DNA of 64,000 nt from Ephydatia muelleri (Eukaryota > Porifera > Demospongiae > Spongillida > Spongillidae): positions 30,692 to 94,691 of the forward strand of contig JABACO010000124.1 of the NCBI GenBank assembly GCA_013339895.1. Direction: 5' to 3'. The notes under the pieces are model-generated. The model was not told where the DNA came from. It made no database searches and saw only the letters and a program-made list of their open reading frames with translations. Positions 31,751 to 43,292 of the stretch are shown here, one piece after another. How positions within the stretch are numbered: position 1 is the stretch's first letter; each line of letters starts with the position of its first letter. The translations under genes were made by a program, and so were the position numbers.

Positions 31751-32555
31751 CCCACTCCATACGAGAAGACATCGCATGACAGTATCAATTCTTATCAGGG
31801 TCAAAATGCACGAGTACCTAGGAAACCAGAAGCAGATATACTTTGATAATGCCACGCGGTAAGCAGTGCTCAGTCTGCGATAAGAAAAACGTCGATACGA
31901 CTGCTCCTCAAGGTCTGACTTGTACATACTGCGGTGTCGTATTTCATGCAGAGTGCTCTGCTACGTTTTCTAAAGTGGGTCTGGATGCTTTAGCCATTGT
32001 CAAAGAGGTATGCACGCCATGCCCTGGTTGTGAGTTCGCGTTGCGTCAGCTTCCAGCCAAAGTAGCCAGTTTGGAAAAGCGACTTCAGGACTTCGTCGAA
32101 AAACTGAGTCTGCCCTTACCAATGTTTTGTCTGCCTCTCACGTTGCCGCTACCTCAGCTGTTCAGTCGCAGTGTACACCGGTAAATAAAGATGTTGATAA
32201 AACAGTGAAGGAGGCGTTGTCTCACCAGGAAAACAGAAGAAGCCTAGTTATTTCAGTTATAAAAGAGTCCATTTCACAGGATGAAGACGCCCGCTTTGTT
32301 AAAGATTTGTTTTCTTACCTTGGCGAAAAAGACGTGGTTGTTGTTGACTGTTTTAGACTGGGAAAAACACCTTGTCGCTAGCTCCGAATCTAAACCACGC
32401 TTGCTCAAGGTCAGCCTTGCTAACTCAAACCAAAGGACATCTATCTTAAAGAAGGCAAAGTTGCTAAAAGATTCTGACCACTTCAAACAGATTTTTGTGC
32501 GTCCAAGCTACACCCTTGTTGAACGTATATGTTCCGTACCGATGATCAATTTGTC

Positions 32556-32850
32556 CCGTTGATCAACGGGACGCCGGTTGATCAACCGGGCACCCGGTTG
32601 ATCAAGCGGGTACCCCGTTATTCAACCGGGTACCCGGTTGCGTTATAACTATCCGGTTGTCTAACGGGACAATATAGGTTACCCGGTTGTTCAACGGGAC
32701 CTACCCGGTTGTTCAATGGGTTATCCGGTTGTCTAACGGAACAGTATAGTTTACCCGGCTGTTCAACGCGGGACTTACCCGCTTGTTGAACGCGACTTAT
32801 ACCAGGCTGTTCAACAAGACTTATACCCGGTTGTTCAATGGGTGATAAAT
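32556..32850. repeat. Left subterminal palindrome array of the Ginger element
   Basis: More than ten degenerate units of the type (C)CCGGTTGTTCAACGGG, several being 12-16 bp palindromes (CCGGTTGATCAACCGG), spaced irregularly by 20-35 bp. They are likely transposase binding sites. Confidence 0.75.
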
Positions 32851-32983
32851 TGCATAATGAGGCGACCATATATGGAAACAAAAACTACACCCCCTCACCT
32901 CCCTGCCCATGACCATGAGTGTCAATGCATCACTGAAGACCTGAAACAATTACAACACTATAAGAATGCTATCATGGTATATC

Positions 32984-35900
32984 CTAACAATTACCAGCAC
33001 ACGACTGACAGTTCCAGACAAGTTTTTTGTTATGAATGAATTTCGAGGGAACAGACACACAGGACTTATGAAACCATTCTTTACAGGAGAAACATTGTAT
33101 CATGGTGCCTTCAGCGATAAGACGGCAAATACAATAAATAGAAATGGTTTCTGTCGTGTGTTGCTGTGGGTTTCGGTGACCATGGGTTGGGAACAATGAC
33201 ATGTGTCCAATTTCAAAGCAGTTGATAACGTGCTGCCTCATTTTTTCCTGGTCAAAATATATCATGGCAGGATCTTGACCAAAATTTAGTGCAGTTGCAA
33301 ATGCTATTGAGAACAAGCCGCAATCACTTGCATTAGCTTGTTTTTGGACATCAATGTAATGGATTACAATATCAGGTTGACAAGACTGCAAAATATCTGC
33401 TACTAACTTTTGCTCATGATGCGGCAGTTTTCCATGGTTGCTATCATACACGTTGACAGTAGATGGTGGTACACCAATGGTAGATATTGTTATCCAATGA
33501 TTGTTGTGAATGTTCAATATCTGAATAAAGGGTGTTCTTTTAGGCTCCATTTGAAATTTAAAAGACAGAATAGTAGACTGAAATCCATCGATAGATGGGT
33601 TTTGTTTCTTTAACAAGTACTGCGCTGAATTAATTATGTCATCATCAAGCCACTGATTTGGAGACTTCAGTACTTCTTTGTGTAATTGTGTTAAAATAAT
33701 TCCACAAATAGAAGTCCATGGTTTCACTACTTCCTTTGCTGGACTTGCATCTGATACAACATCAATTTGTTTGGTTGACAGCAGCGTAGTATCTTTGCAA
33801 TTTGTGCATGTATGACCTGGATGGCACAATGATAGACACATCCTATTTCCTGATTTGCACGAACATTTTTTCTTGCTGTGACACCCACTTCTACAGCTAC
33901 AACCTACATGTAAAAGTACAGATTTAGATGTATGTACTGAAACTGACACAAATTCGTAATTGTTTATAACATAACATCAAGTGAGAAAAATTAAACTGAG
34001 ACAATAAATGAAATTAAGACACAGTACTGAGTTATATTGAATATTCCCAACACAGGCCCCACGCCCTATGTAATGCCACCTCACCTTTTTCTACTTCAGA
34101 TATTTCAGGTGGACCTCTATTCTTGCAGGGGTTGCCCTTGTGACAGTGATTGCTGCAATATATTTTGTTTTTCCTACAAGAGCATCTAAAGTTATCACAT
34201 TTTTCTGCCTTGCAATTACATTTATTGTCTGTGAACGCATTCCAAGGTGCCTGATTTTTTGCAGCTTCTTTCAAACTTATTCGAGGTTCATTTTCCCATC
34301 CATCCAATGGTATGTCATACTGACCTCTATAAGGCTCTAAATCGCCAGCCTGATAACATCTCTGAATTACTCCGGATTTACAACGGAGACGATGTAATGA
34401 TTGTGCTTTACCAACTACCTCGACAACAATACATGGTAGTCGCAATAGGTCTGTGCAACTTCGATCAATGCGCGGTATTCGAACACTGACATACTCTCCA
34501 ACTCTAAACTCACGAACTTTGTGCATCTTCGAAAACTTTTCTTGCATCTTTAATGCAGTTTTCATATAGTTCATATCTGCTTTCTCTCGTACGAGTCTGT
34601 GCTTCTCAATTGTTGCGAGTTGTTTTCGTCTGCCTACAAATTGATCCTCAGATTTTGCTTCAGAGTTCAAAATGTTATCCTTCTCTTCGGTTTCTGACTC
34701 AGAGTTGCAACTCACACTATCACATAGTTTTGAATTCGTGTTACTAACATTGCTAGGAACATCCTGAGAATTGATAAAGATAGTATGGGAACAGGAATTG
34801 TGTTTGATGACATCATTCAAAGTTGGTGAACTGTCAAACACGCTTTCTTTGACAGATGGGGGACAGTGATGAATAGTATCAAGGACAGTTGGGGAACTGC
34901 CATGGATGCTATCATGGATGGATGGGGGGGAGCTGTCTTGGATAGTAGTTGCAAAATTGTGTTGGAGAGTCAGTTCAACAGTAGTACGATCCACATCAGA
35001 TGTGTCCTGGGCACTCTTCATCTCGCCAGTAGGTACATTTAATTCAAGATCCTCTTCATTGATGAGTCCCTTAAGTCTTGCATCTGGTACCACAACTGAT
35101 CTTGGTGGTTGCCCAAACACAAGTTCAAATGGAGTGTGCTTTGTGGAGCTATGCACTTGAGCATTGATTGTATCTACATGATCATAATTATAACTACACA
35201 CACTGTATAATGCATCAACATGCTTGTATACATTTGCAAGGCAGAACTTACAGACAATGTGTGGTAGCCAGTGAGTCCAGGGAGGAGAATTAGACGCTGA
35301 CTCTGCAATTCTGGAACTCGTCATTCGTTCCAGTGTATAGTGAGCTTGTTCCACCAGGCCTTGCGATTGAGGATGTCGTGGCCGACCACTCACTAGCTGT
35401 ACAGCTCCTGGCCATGTGGCTAGAACATCCTCAATCAAATGATTCACAAATTCTCTCCCATTGTCACTATGCAGGATTGTAGGGAGACCAAATATAGGGA
35501 AAACCCACTTCTCAAGAGCATTTGCGACTTCTTTGGCAGTCTTCTGCGGTAGTGGATATGCTAAATTGAACTTTGACCAATGGCCAACAATATGCAAGAT
35601 CCACTTATTGCCATCATGAGGCAAATGCCTCATGTCAATCAAATCAATCTGTAAAGTGGATATCATAATAAAACAATTTTGGGCAGACAAATATACTGAC
35701 CTGTACACGTGAAAAGAATCCATTTGCCACTATAGGCCTCAGTGGAGGTTTGGTTTTTTGAGGCACACGAAGACTGCAAGTTTCACAGAGCTTAATGAAA
35801 TGCTCTACCACACTTCTAGGAACATGCGAGTACAAAGATTGAACCTAGACAATTAGAATCACCTGCATGCAAGTACGCTTAAGGAACATTTAAAACATGC

Positions 35901-36348
35901 AAACCTTGGCAAATGTCTTTTTTGAGCCCGCATGTAGACAGTCTTTAGAGTGAACCTGCTCCAATATGCTATAAAACTCTTCCACTGTTGCAACTCTGCG
36001 AGAAGCTTTCATCATAGTGCGATCATTTAAATTCTGTACAGCGAGGTGTCAATATATGACTTCATGCCACGCCGTATACGTTGAATGAAATCTTACCTGC
36101 TCTTCTTCCTTCAAAGAGACAACTAGTACATCACGAATGCCTGCCGATGGCATATCCAGTAGAGCAAAGCCACCCTTTTTGACGAAATGTCGAAATGAGG
36201 CATCTGGATCTTGTTTTCCTTTCAAGTGATCGACGATTCGTTTGGCAAAGTCCTGCCGTATCACAGCACTCCTGGAACGCTTCCCTCCAATTAGAAACAA
36301 GGAATCTACATACTCTTCAAAGATCTTGCAGCTAGCGCTCTTATCCAT
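32984..36348 (-). CDS. Ginger transposase: H2C2-integrase, GPY/F-like and CXC regions, Ulp1 protease, PHD finger
   Basis: Five exons can be read, all with GT-AG introns and matching phases: 36348-36097, 36033-35905, 35844-35701, 35648-34085 and 33903-32984, about 1000 codons. In order: an N-terminal helical domain; an H2C2 zinc-binding region (VHSKDCLHAG, LCETCSL); the integrase core with D in DLIDMRHL, D in LHSDNGREFVN and E in SQGLVEQAHYT; a chromatin-like tail (FRVGEYVSVRIPRID); two CXC cysteine clusters separated by the last intron; a Ulp1-type protease with H (NNHWITIS), D (VNVYDSNHG) and C (ANASDCGLFSIA); and a C-terminal PHD finger (YCICRLIAEG, CFSCKEWFHKSC). Added protease and PHD domains are known for Ginger. 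This type resembles the ancestors of vertebrate KRBA2/SCAND3-like genes. Confidence 0.85.
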
Positions 36349-36399
36349 GATCGGCGTGTTCACACTTTATTGAGCATGCGCAATACCTTTTTTTTATTA

Positions 36400-36478
36400 A
36401 TCCGGTTGATCAACCGGTCGTCCGGTTAATCAACCGGATACCCGGTTGATTAACCGGACGACCGGTTGATCAACCGGA
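36400..36478. repeat. Right subterminal palindrome array of the Ginger element
   Basis: Four palindromes of the form CCGGTTRATYAACCGG at about 20-bp spacing (36401, 36421, 36441 and 36461). They are more regular than the left array. Adjacent to the transposase start, so they could also serve in promoter control. Confidence 0.8.
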
Positions 36479-36699
36479 TAATTATATTGCATCCGGACAG
36501 AACATATACACATTAAAAGTCTTTATATTACCCTTCAAAGACAGCAAGAGGAAACTGGAGTTAACCACTTCATAGATCGCAGGGGACCTGTCAACCTTTG
36601 GACTGTAAAAAGAAAGATTTATCCAAGGTACCAAGTGTCAATGGTGGGTTTACTGCCTCTGCTTCTGATTGCCCTACTAAAGGTAATTAGGGACGCGAG

Positions 36700-39415
36700 G
36701 CAAGTACTGGCATACTACGTTGTAAATTATTCAATGCACGCTCTCTTAGAAATAAGCTTGATAATTTATCTTGTTTGTTACAATCTGCTGATTTTGATGT
36801 GATTTTTATAACTGAGTCATGGTTGAGATATGATTTTCCTGATTCTCTTGTCTTGTTCAAAACATCCTATAGTTTATTCAGAAAGGATCGACCTGATGGT
36901 TATGGTGGAGTTGCTGTTTTTGTAAGCAATTTGCTTAAAGTTGTGAGCATTGATATACCACCTATGTACAGTTCTTTAGAATGTGTGGCATTTGATTTAG
37001 TGCTTTCCAAGGCCTCTGGCTATCGTTTTATTTGTTTCTACCATCCCCCAACTTGTGCTGCTAGTAGTGTCGACACTGCAAATCTGTGCTCACTCATTGA
37101 TTCCATTTCCACGACAACATATCCTCTGTTTATTGTTGGTGACTTCAACCTACCCAATATTAATTGGTATGTGCCTATTAGTCTGGGTTCTTGACTTGCA
37201 TGATGCGAAATGGTCTTACTCAACTGGTTTCACATCCTACGCATGGATCCAATTGCATTGATTTGGTTTTGGTATCCACTCCTGACTTGATCTGGGACAT
37301 TTCTGTTGTTGAACCATTCTCTTCTTCATGTGATCATTCGGCTATACACTTCTCAGTTTCTTACCCTGTTGTGATTAGTGATAGACAAAACCATTGTTTT
37401 CTTGACTTCTTCAATGCTGGCTATTGTTCTATGATATCAATTATGAAGGATATTGACTGGTCTATCTTGTGTCAACATAGTTTGTTTGTTGAAATGTTCT
37501 GGTCTAAAATATCAAACGTCCTAAATTCCTGTATAGCCCAATTTGTTCCTCGCCGCTATCAGTCCCGTAAACCGTTTTCTTATCCCATGCACATAAGGCG
37601 CCTGCTGGGATTGAAAAAGTTGTGATATAGTAAAGACAAGGTTCGCTATAAACACTTTGCTAGAAAGTATGATATGGCTGTCAAAGAATTCATCTTGTCT
37701 CAGGAAAACAACGTTCTCATTCGTTCTCATTTACAAGAAGAAAAGCTTATCATCTTTCTATTCATATGTAAATTCCAAGCTTACTACCTCTCAGTGTATA
37801 CCCCCTCTCATTGACTCCAATGACAATTTGGCTGTCTCAAATCATGATAAATGTACTGTGCTTAATGATTATTTTGCTTCCGTTTTTACTGCTGATGACG
37901 GTTTGCTCCCAGAATTTGTGCCTCGTCTCTCTGAAAACAAATCCCTAAACTGTGTTCTCTTCCCATTTGACAAGGTTCTTAAGACTTTAAAATCATTGCC
38001 CTCAAAACGTTCTAAAACTCCTGATGGCTTCCCCGCTTTTTTCTTAAAAAGTCTTTAGCCCCGGCTATGTCTATGAGTACAGGACGTATATACCCTTAGT
38101 TTGGAAGACTGCATTTGTATGTCCTGTCTTTAAAAAGGGTTCACGTAAACACCCCAGTAACTATAGACCTATCTCACAAACGTGTATCCTTTGTAAAGTT
38201 ATGGAAAGTATTATATCATCTTCTATGATATCCTTCCTTCGTACTAATAATCTTATCTCACAGGATCAGTTTGGTTTCCTCGCTCGACGTTCTGCTTGTA
38301 CTCAGTTATTGATAACTCTGAACAATTGGACATTGAATGTTGACAACGGCATGAAGGTGGATGTTGTGTATACTGATTTTGCTAAGGCCTTTGACACTGT
38401 CTCCCATTCGAAATTATTGCTAAAGGTTGAGGCTTATGGCTTTAAATCAAACTTACTTCAGTGGATAAGAGCCTTTTTAAACGACCGCACACAATGCGTA
38501 TATGTAGGACTTGATGTATCATCTCCTAAATCCATCACCAGTGGTGTACCTCAGGGTTCTGTCCTTGGCCCTCTCTTGTTTCTGATATACATCAATGACC
38601 TTACTAACCATGTCCAATCTCCAGCTGGCATTAAAATCTTTGCCGATGACACAAAACTGCATCTTGGTTATACTGAAAATCAAAATACACCACTTATGCA
38701 ATCCTTAAATCAATTTTGTTCATGGTCCAAGACATGGCAACTGACTGTTGCTTACTCCAAGTGCTCTGTCATTTCCTTTGGTTCTCATGGTTATGAGCCT
38801 ACTTCACCTTACTCACTTTCTGGTATTCCTTTGCAATTCGTATCATCTATAAGAGATCTTGGGGTGTGTTTGAATTCAGATCTAACGACAAGTATGCACT
38901 GCTCAAATATTGCCGCCATGGCTTTCAATAGGAGCTGTCTTCTCGTAAAATGCTTTCATTTTAACGATGTGTCTAGCCTTGTGCGTCTATATAAGGTGAA
39001 TGTTCGTCCCATTCTGGAAAATAATACCCAAGTTTGGAATCCCTGGTTCCATAAAGATATTCAATGTATTGAATGCGTTCAGAGATTTTTCACTCGTGCC
39101 ACAATCAAACGTGCTGGTATACCATATATGGATTATGATGATCGCCTTGCGAACCTGGGTTTACAGTCCTTAGAGTACAGCGGGAGAGTTTTCTACGACC
39201 TTGTCATGTGCTACAAGATCTATAATAACCTGGTTGATTTACCTTTTGAGAGTTTTTTCACCAAACCGGCTAGGTCGCATTCCATCCGAGGTCATCCTTG
39301 TATCCTGCAATCCAAGCATTTACCCCATCATGCATTCCGAGCGCATTTTTTCACTGAACGTGTGATACCTATATGGAACCACTTACCCCATGATGTCACT
39401 TCATTGAACATTTAG
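36700..39415 (+). pseudogene. LINE ORF2: endonuclease and reverse transcriptase, decayed
   Basis: The endonuclease starts NARSLRNKLDNL and continues DVIFITESWLRYDF, RKDRPDGYGGVAVFVS, FIVGDFNLPNINW and CDHSAIHF. The reverse transcriptase part contains YRPISQTCILCKVMES, NLISQDQFGFLARRS, VDVVYTDFAKAFDTVSHSKL, SGVPQGSVLGPLLFLIYIND and IKIFADDTKLHL, followed by a thumb and C-terminal region. Motif style is Jockey/CR1-like. The frame is broken at least three times between 37190 and 38200; the reverse transcriptase proper (38201-39415) is open for 404 codons. Confidence 0.8.
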
Positions 39416-39573
39416 ATCTGTTGACCTATCACCCTTTTGTATGTTGTATCTCTTCCAAGTTTAGGCAGTTTGTAAGTGCACGTATTCATCGTGCCACTAC
39501 TAGCTTTTTTGCATAATTATGTATGTGTGTTTATATGTATGCAATCAATTAAAAAAAAAATTAAAATAAAAAA

Positions 39574-40785
39574 AAGACTTCTCAAAAGCGATGTTTTCTT
39601 TGGATGTCCATGTCCACTTGACTTTGACTGCACAAAAAAAAAAAGGTGAGTTGGGTGAGAGAGGGCCTATAAAATCTTGGGACTTGGTACCAAAACGAGT
39701 GTTTAATTAATGCTTCTGAAAACTCTCTGCAGGTATACGGTATGTGCCCCTGTTCTTCTTGTCTCTCGTCTATACCAAGAGGCGGCCACACACTCTGCAT
39801 CGCTCATTCACCCTCGTTGCTTGTACACCGCATCTACATTTAAACCTATGCACATATTCGGTCATAAAATCCCCGACTGATTAGCGGTGAAAAAACATAC
39901 ATGTGGCTACCTGTGTGCGATATTTATGTGTTCTCCTATCTGCACTGATGACTATGATAATTGCTTACCGATTTCTTAGAGTTGGTTCCTGTATGCACTA
40001 AGATCGCTGAAGTCCCGCCAGATTTGCATTGCAAACAGGCTGCGCAGAACCACAACCAATAACTCAGCCATAGTGCATTGATGGTTTAGTGCATAGCTAC
40101 ATGTACGGTATACAGTGTTTCGAGGAGCCCTTTCTTTTCTCATGACGTCATAAGACAAGTAAGAAACAATGTTGTATATTTATGCGGCTAGAACAAAAGT
40201 TGGTAATTAGTTCACGATGAATTACGGTATTGTTTAATTATATCCAACCAAATGTCCGAGTCTGTGAAATATATAGACAAAATGTTCATTAACGATATAG
40301 TAAATAAGAAGTCGTAGCTTACTATCCACGCATGTATACCACATCCTGTTAGTTAGTTGAAGTAGCCAACATGTCAGCCAGCGCAGCATGTTGACATACT
40401 AGTATGAAGACATTTCTCTCCTACATGAATCCATTCAGCCACATATGAATTGATTATATGTTTCACTAGACGTAGGTTGTCCTAGGTATAAGGAATCGCG
40501 TAAGGTAAATCAACGATATATATTTTGGGCATCGAAGGCAAGCCATTCTTGATGCATTTCATGCCGATCGGTAAGTTCTCTCATGCACTATACAAAATAA
40601 GTCTAAACTCTCTCGTTGTAAGTTTTAGAATTCAGTCTGGTTAAATTCGACTTTGAACATAGCTAAAGTTTCATCTATATATAGCGCACACAGCACACAG
40701 GAAAAAAAAAAGGGTCGAATTAAGTTCTGATTTTATAAAGGATTATATTTTTATAATCCTCTGTAAATTCATTGTGCGATTGAAC
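39574..40785. other. Upstream flank of gene C within unit C
   Basis: Aligns throughout with 25256-26345 in unit B, with small indels and one extra stretch of about 125 bp (40540-40665). Non-coding. Includes the block shared with gene A's upstream region (40400-40560). Confidence 0.7.
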
Positions 40786-43050
40786 TATATCCAGAAATGG
40801 CCCATACATACGCGGTCATCCTGTAGTTTTTTTCCACATTGAATTTCAAACATGTTTAATATACTCTAAAAATCGATTTGATTATAATATGCATTTTTCA
40901 TGAAAAAAAACATTAAGCACCCTTTTACTAAAATCAAGACATTTAAATTAATTTCAACCGCGCATAATTAGTAAAATTTATACATGTACATAAATGCATT
41001 TGAAAGATATTTTTAAAAATATCATGTTAATACCATTCATGACGTCTACGACGAAACTTTGGCTCACGTGCACATGCAACATTGATTTAAATTCTGTAAA
41101 TAGTAAAATAACGAAAGTCTTTAATACAGCTTCTGCGCGAGGGTGTGGCTACTGCGGTACGCCCACGCATATGTGAAAAGTCAGTTAGTTGATAAATAAA
41201 TCATGCAACGCATCCCGATAGGGACTGACCAAAACATTCAGTGTGCACACAATATATCTGTTATGCCTCACTGCAATGTGCAATGTGATCTGTTCTTTTA
41301 ATTTATCATTGTCTACTGGAACCAGCTTAGCTCTAAACAAGGAATATTCTATTACAATCCTTGCTCGAACCCAGTGGGATAAATGCCTTATGTCATTCTC
41401 TTTGTCAGTAGCACTCACGGCATTTTCAAAATGGTTGTATTTTTCGGTATACATGAAAAAGCTCGGCGATGTTTATATAGACTGTTTCGCCTGGTAACGC
41501 TCAGTTACAATTTCCACGCTTTTCTTTTTTATTTCACTAGTTACGAGCATTATCCGTGCATGCATGCATTGCGATACATGCGGTTGATGGTGCATGATCC
41601 AATTATGCTGTATAGTCTGCGATTAATTAGGTTAAGTGAATTGTGCATTGGGCAAGACAATGCGGTGCAAGATAACATGACTGCACCGCTGCAGTAATGA
41701 ATGCTTTGAAGTGCAGTTTACCCATATACATGTATAGCTCTCAATTGCATGCAGCATGATGAATAGGTTAGAACTAACTTGCTGCCCATGCAGGAGGCCT
41801 GCATACTTTTACTATCTGTGCGTGTGCACCTAAAATGGTGCACGCATTCAATATATGCATGATGAATGCAGAGTGCAGCTGATAGTATGCAAGCATTGTT
41901 TCCTTACAACTACTGGTTATGATAATAACAAAGGTCAGGTATTGGCATATCTTTCGTGCAGCTAGTATAGTCCTTCACAATTCACTGGGATAAATGTTCA
42001 GTTGATTTATGATCAAATACGCATGGTTGAATGGATTGATGACTTCAGGTTAACCTAATGTTCGTGCAAAGGTGATCTGCGAGTATGTATTGCATGCAAA
42101 GCGATCACGCAACGTAATACATTATTATTAATAGGACATTAAATAATAATCGAATCGGATCAGTTTCAAACGTTTTATAGATCTTGCAAATAAAAAAGCG
42201 GTGGAAATTAAAGGATGCAACACCGAACTGACTGATTATCGTTGATTAATTAATCAACGATGACCTTACTATATTATCTCCCACCTTACACGCCAGCTAG
42301 CGTGGTCACAAATTTCAGATAGAAAGCCGTTTATAATTAGCTATTCTCAAATGCAGACTGCCTGCATAAGTGACATGTTACCTAACATTGTCGTGTTTCG
42401 AATGTGCGGCGAAGTCGTGTCACGAATGTGTGAAGTCGTGTCCCTTAATTGCACGCGAGTTCGTGTCTCGAAAATGTCGCTTCGTGCCACGACTAACCTG
42501 ATGCGTGTGAAACACAAGTATGCTCGAGTCACGCACGGGTATCACTCGTGACGCGCGCACGCGTGTGTCAAGCTACGTCTGGATGGTACTGTATGCGCGA
42601 TTTATACAAACGATCCCGATCGCATCGGGTAGTAACTCAACGGGTAGAAAACCTAGAGGTCTGCATGGGACCGATTTCATGCCATCAGAAAACTGAAGGA
42701 GGGCCACACTCATAACGCAGATCAACTACACAGCATTATCTGTATGTATCGTAAAGGTATTGACACAAATGACAGTGGAATATTGTAATGAGAAACCCTT
42801 CTCATTGACTACCTGTACATTTGGGGACAATGCTATGACAATCCTAGGGAAGTCCCAGCTTAAATAGGAAAAATACGGCGACACCACTAAATGTAGTGTA
42901 CTAACATTTTCAAATTTCAAATCCTGGGAAAAATCTGGCGTCCTTGGTATACAACTAAGCCATACATTGGTATGGGAAGGTATACGGGAATATTCGGTGA
43001 TTGCAAACCGCGAGTAAATCTGACTTTTGACCGCTCATTTCTGGATATGC
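40786..43050. mobile_element. 2265-bp insertion upstream of gene C, composite
   Basis: In unit B the flanks GAAC and ATTAAAATCAG are contiguous (about 26352-26356). Here they are separated by DNA with inverted ends ATATCCAGAAATG (40787 and 43048). The left 400 bp resemble the left part of the 6.3 kb family (44862 and 58677). The right 220 bp equal one arm of the palindrome at 22723. The element therefore looks chimeric. The middle has no convincing gene; the 89-codon frame on - at 41185-41454 is unrecognised. Confidence 0.7.
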
Positions 43051-43159
43051 ATTAAAATCAGACAAGTGTGATTTTTACTGCTCCATCACATAGTGATTCC
43101 AAAATGATTCTACGTGTTTTTGCCATGTGATGATGTGTGTCTGTCCTTTCAAGACGCGC

Positions 43160-43292
43160 GCCGATGACCGGAAGCCGGGGGCGTAACAGTAATACCACCG
43201 CGTGCGCGTTGAATACGACGCTGCAACGATAACTTATATGTTAAGTGTGAAGTTCGTAGTTTGAGCGGTGTGCATTTCCGGCGACTCTAGTA
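43160..43292 (+). promoter_or_regulatory. Conserved proximal promoter / leader of gene C
   Basis: Same GC-rich block as upstream of gene B (GATGACCGGAAGCCGGGGGC), followed by a slightly shortened leader. Preserved although the gene is dead. Confidence 0.4.

Larger units (their letters stand above)
32530..36504 (-). mobile_element. Ginger-type DNA transposon, apparently complete (3975 bp)
   Basis: Terminal inverted repeats TGTTCCGTACCGATG / TGTTCTGTCCGGATG, flanked by identical TATA 4-bp duplications (32526-32529, 36505-36508), as known for Ginger. Both ends carry arrays of short palindromes (CCGGTTGATCAACCGG type). One spliced gene on the minus strand encodes an integrase-like transposase with a Ulp1 protease and a PHD finger. 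I see no break in it, so it looks whole. It inserted in frame-neutral fashion into ORF1 of a LINE: removing it plus one TATA restores the LINE frame. Confidence 0.88.
31849..36650 (+). pseudogene. LINE ORF1: PHD-like finger protein, interrupted
   Basis: MPRGKQCSVC opens a C-x2-C-x13-C-x2-C-x4-H-x2-C...C-x2-C pattern (PHD-like). It is followed by a coiled-coil-like stretch (LPAKVASLEKRLQDFVEKLS) and a conserved ORF1 block (SLVISVIKES, YLGEKDVVVVDCFRLGK, RLLKVSLANSNQRTSILKKA, IFVRPSYTLVER). There are two small frame changes. The Ginger element enters after VERI; beyond it the same frame continues HIKSLYITLQRQQEETGVNH and VNLWTVKRKIYP. PHD fingers in ORF1 are known from CR1-like LINEs and may bind chromatin or RNA. 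Confidence 0.75.
31845..39573 (+). mobile_element. LINE of the Jockey/CR1-like group, split by a Ginger element
   Basis: The LINE proper is about 3.75 kb: 31845-32529 and 36509-39573. The flank before it (AGCAGATATACTTT) and the flank after it (GACTTCTCAAAAGCG) are contiguous in unit B near 25255, which fixes the insertion site. ORF1 begins at 31849 with a PHD-like finger. ORF2 has an endonuclease (ITESWL, FIVGDFNLPNINW) and a reverse transcriptase (DFAKAFDTVSH, SGVPQGSVLGPLLFLIYIND, FADDTKL). The 3' end runs into an A-rich tail. Almost no 5' untranslated sequence remains. Several frame changes mark it as dead. Confidence 0.85.

Noticed and set aside
32984-36348. LTR retrotransposon or retrovirus reading of the integrase
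   Set aside because: No reverse transcriptase, gag or LTRs; instead inverted ends with a 4-bp duplication, introns, Ulp1 and PHD, which identify a Ginger DNA transposon.
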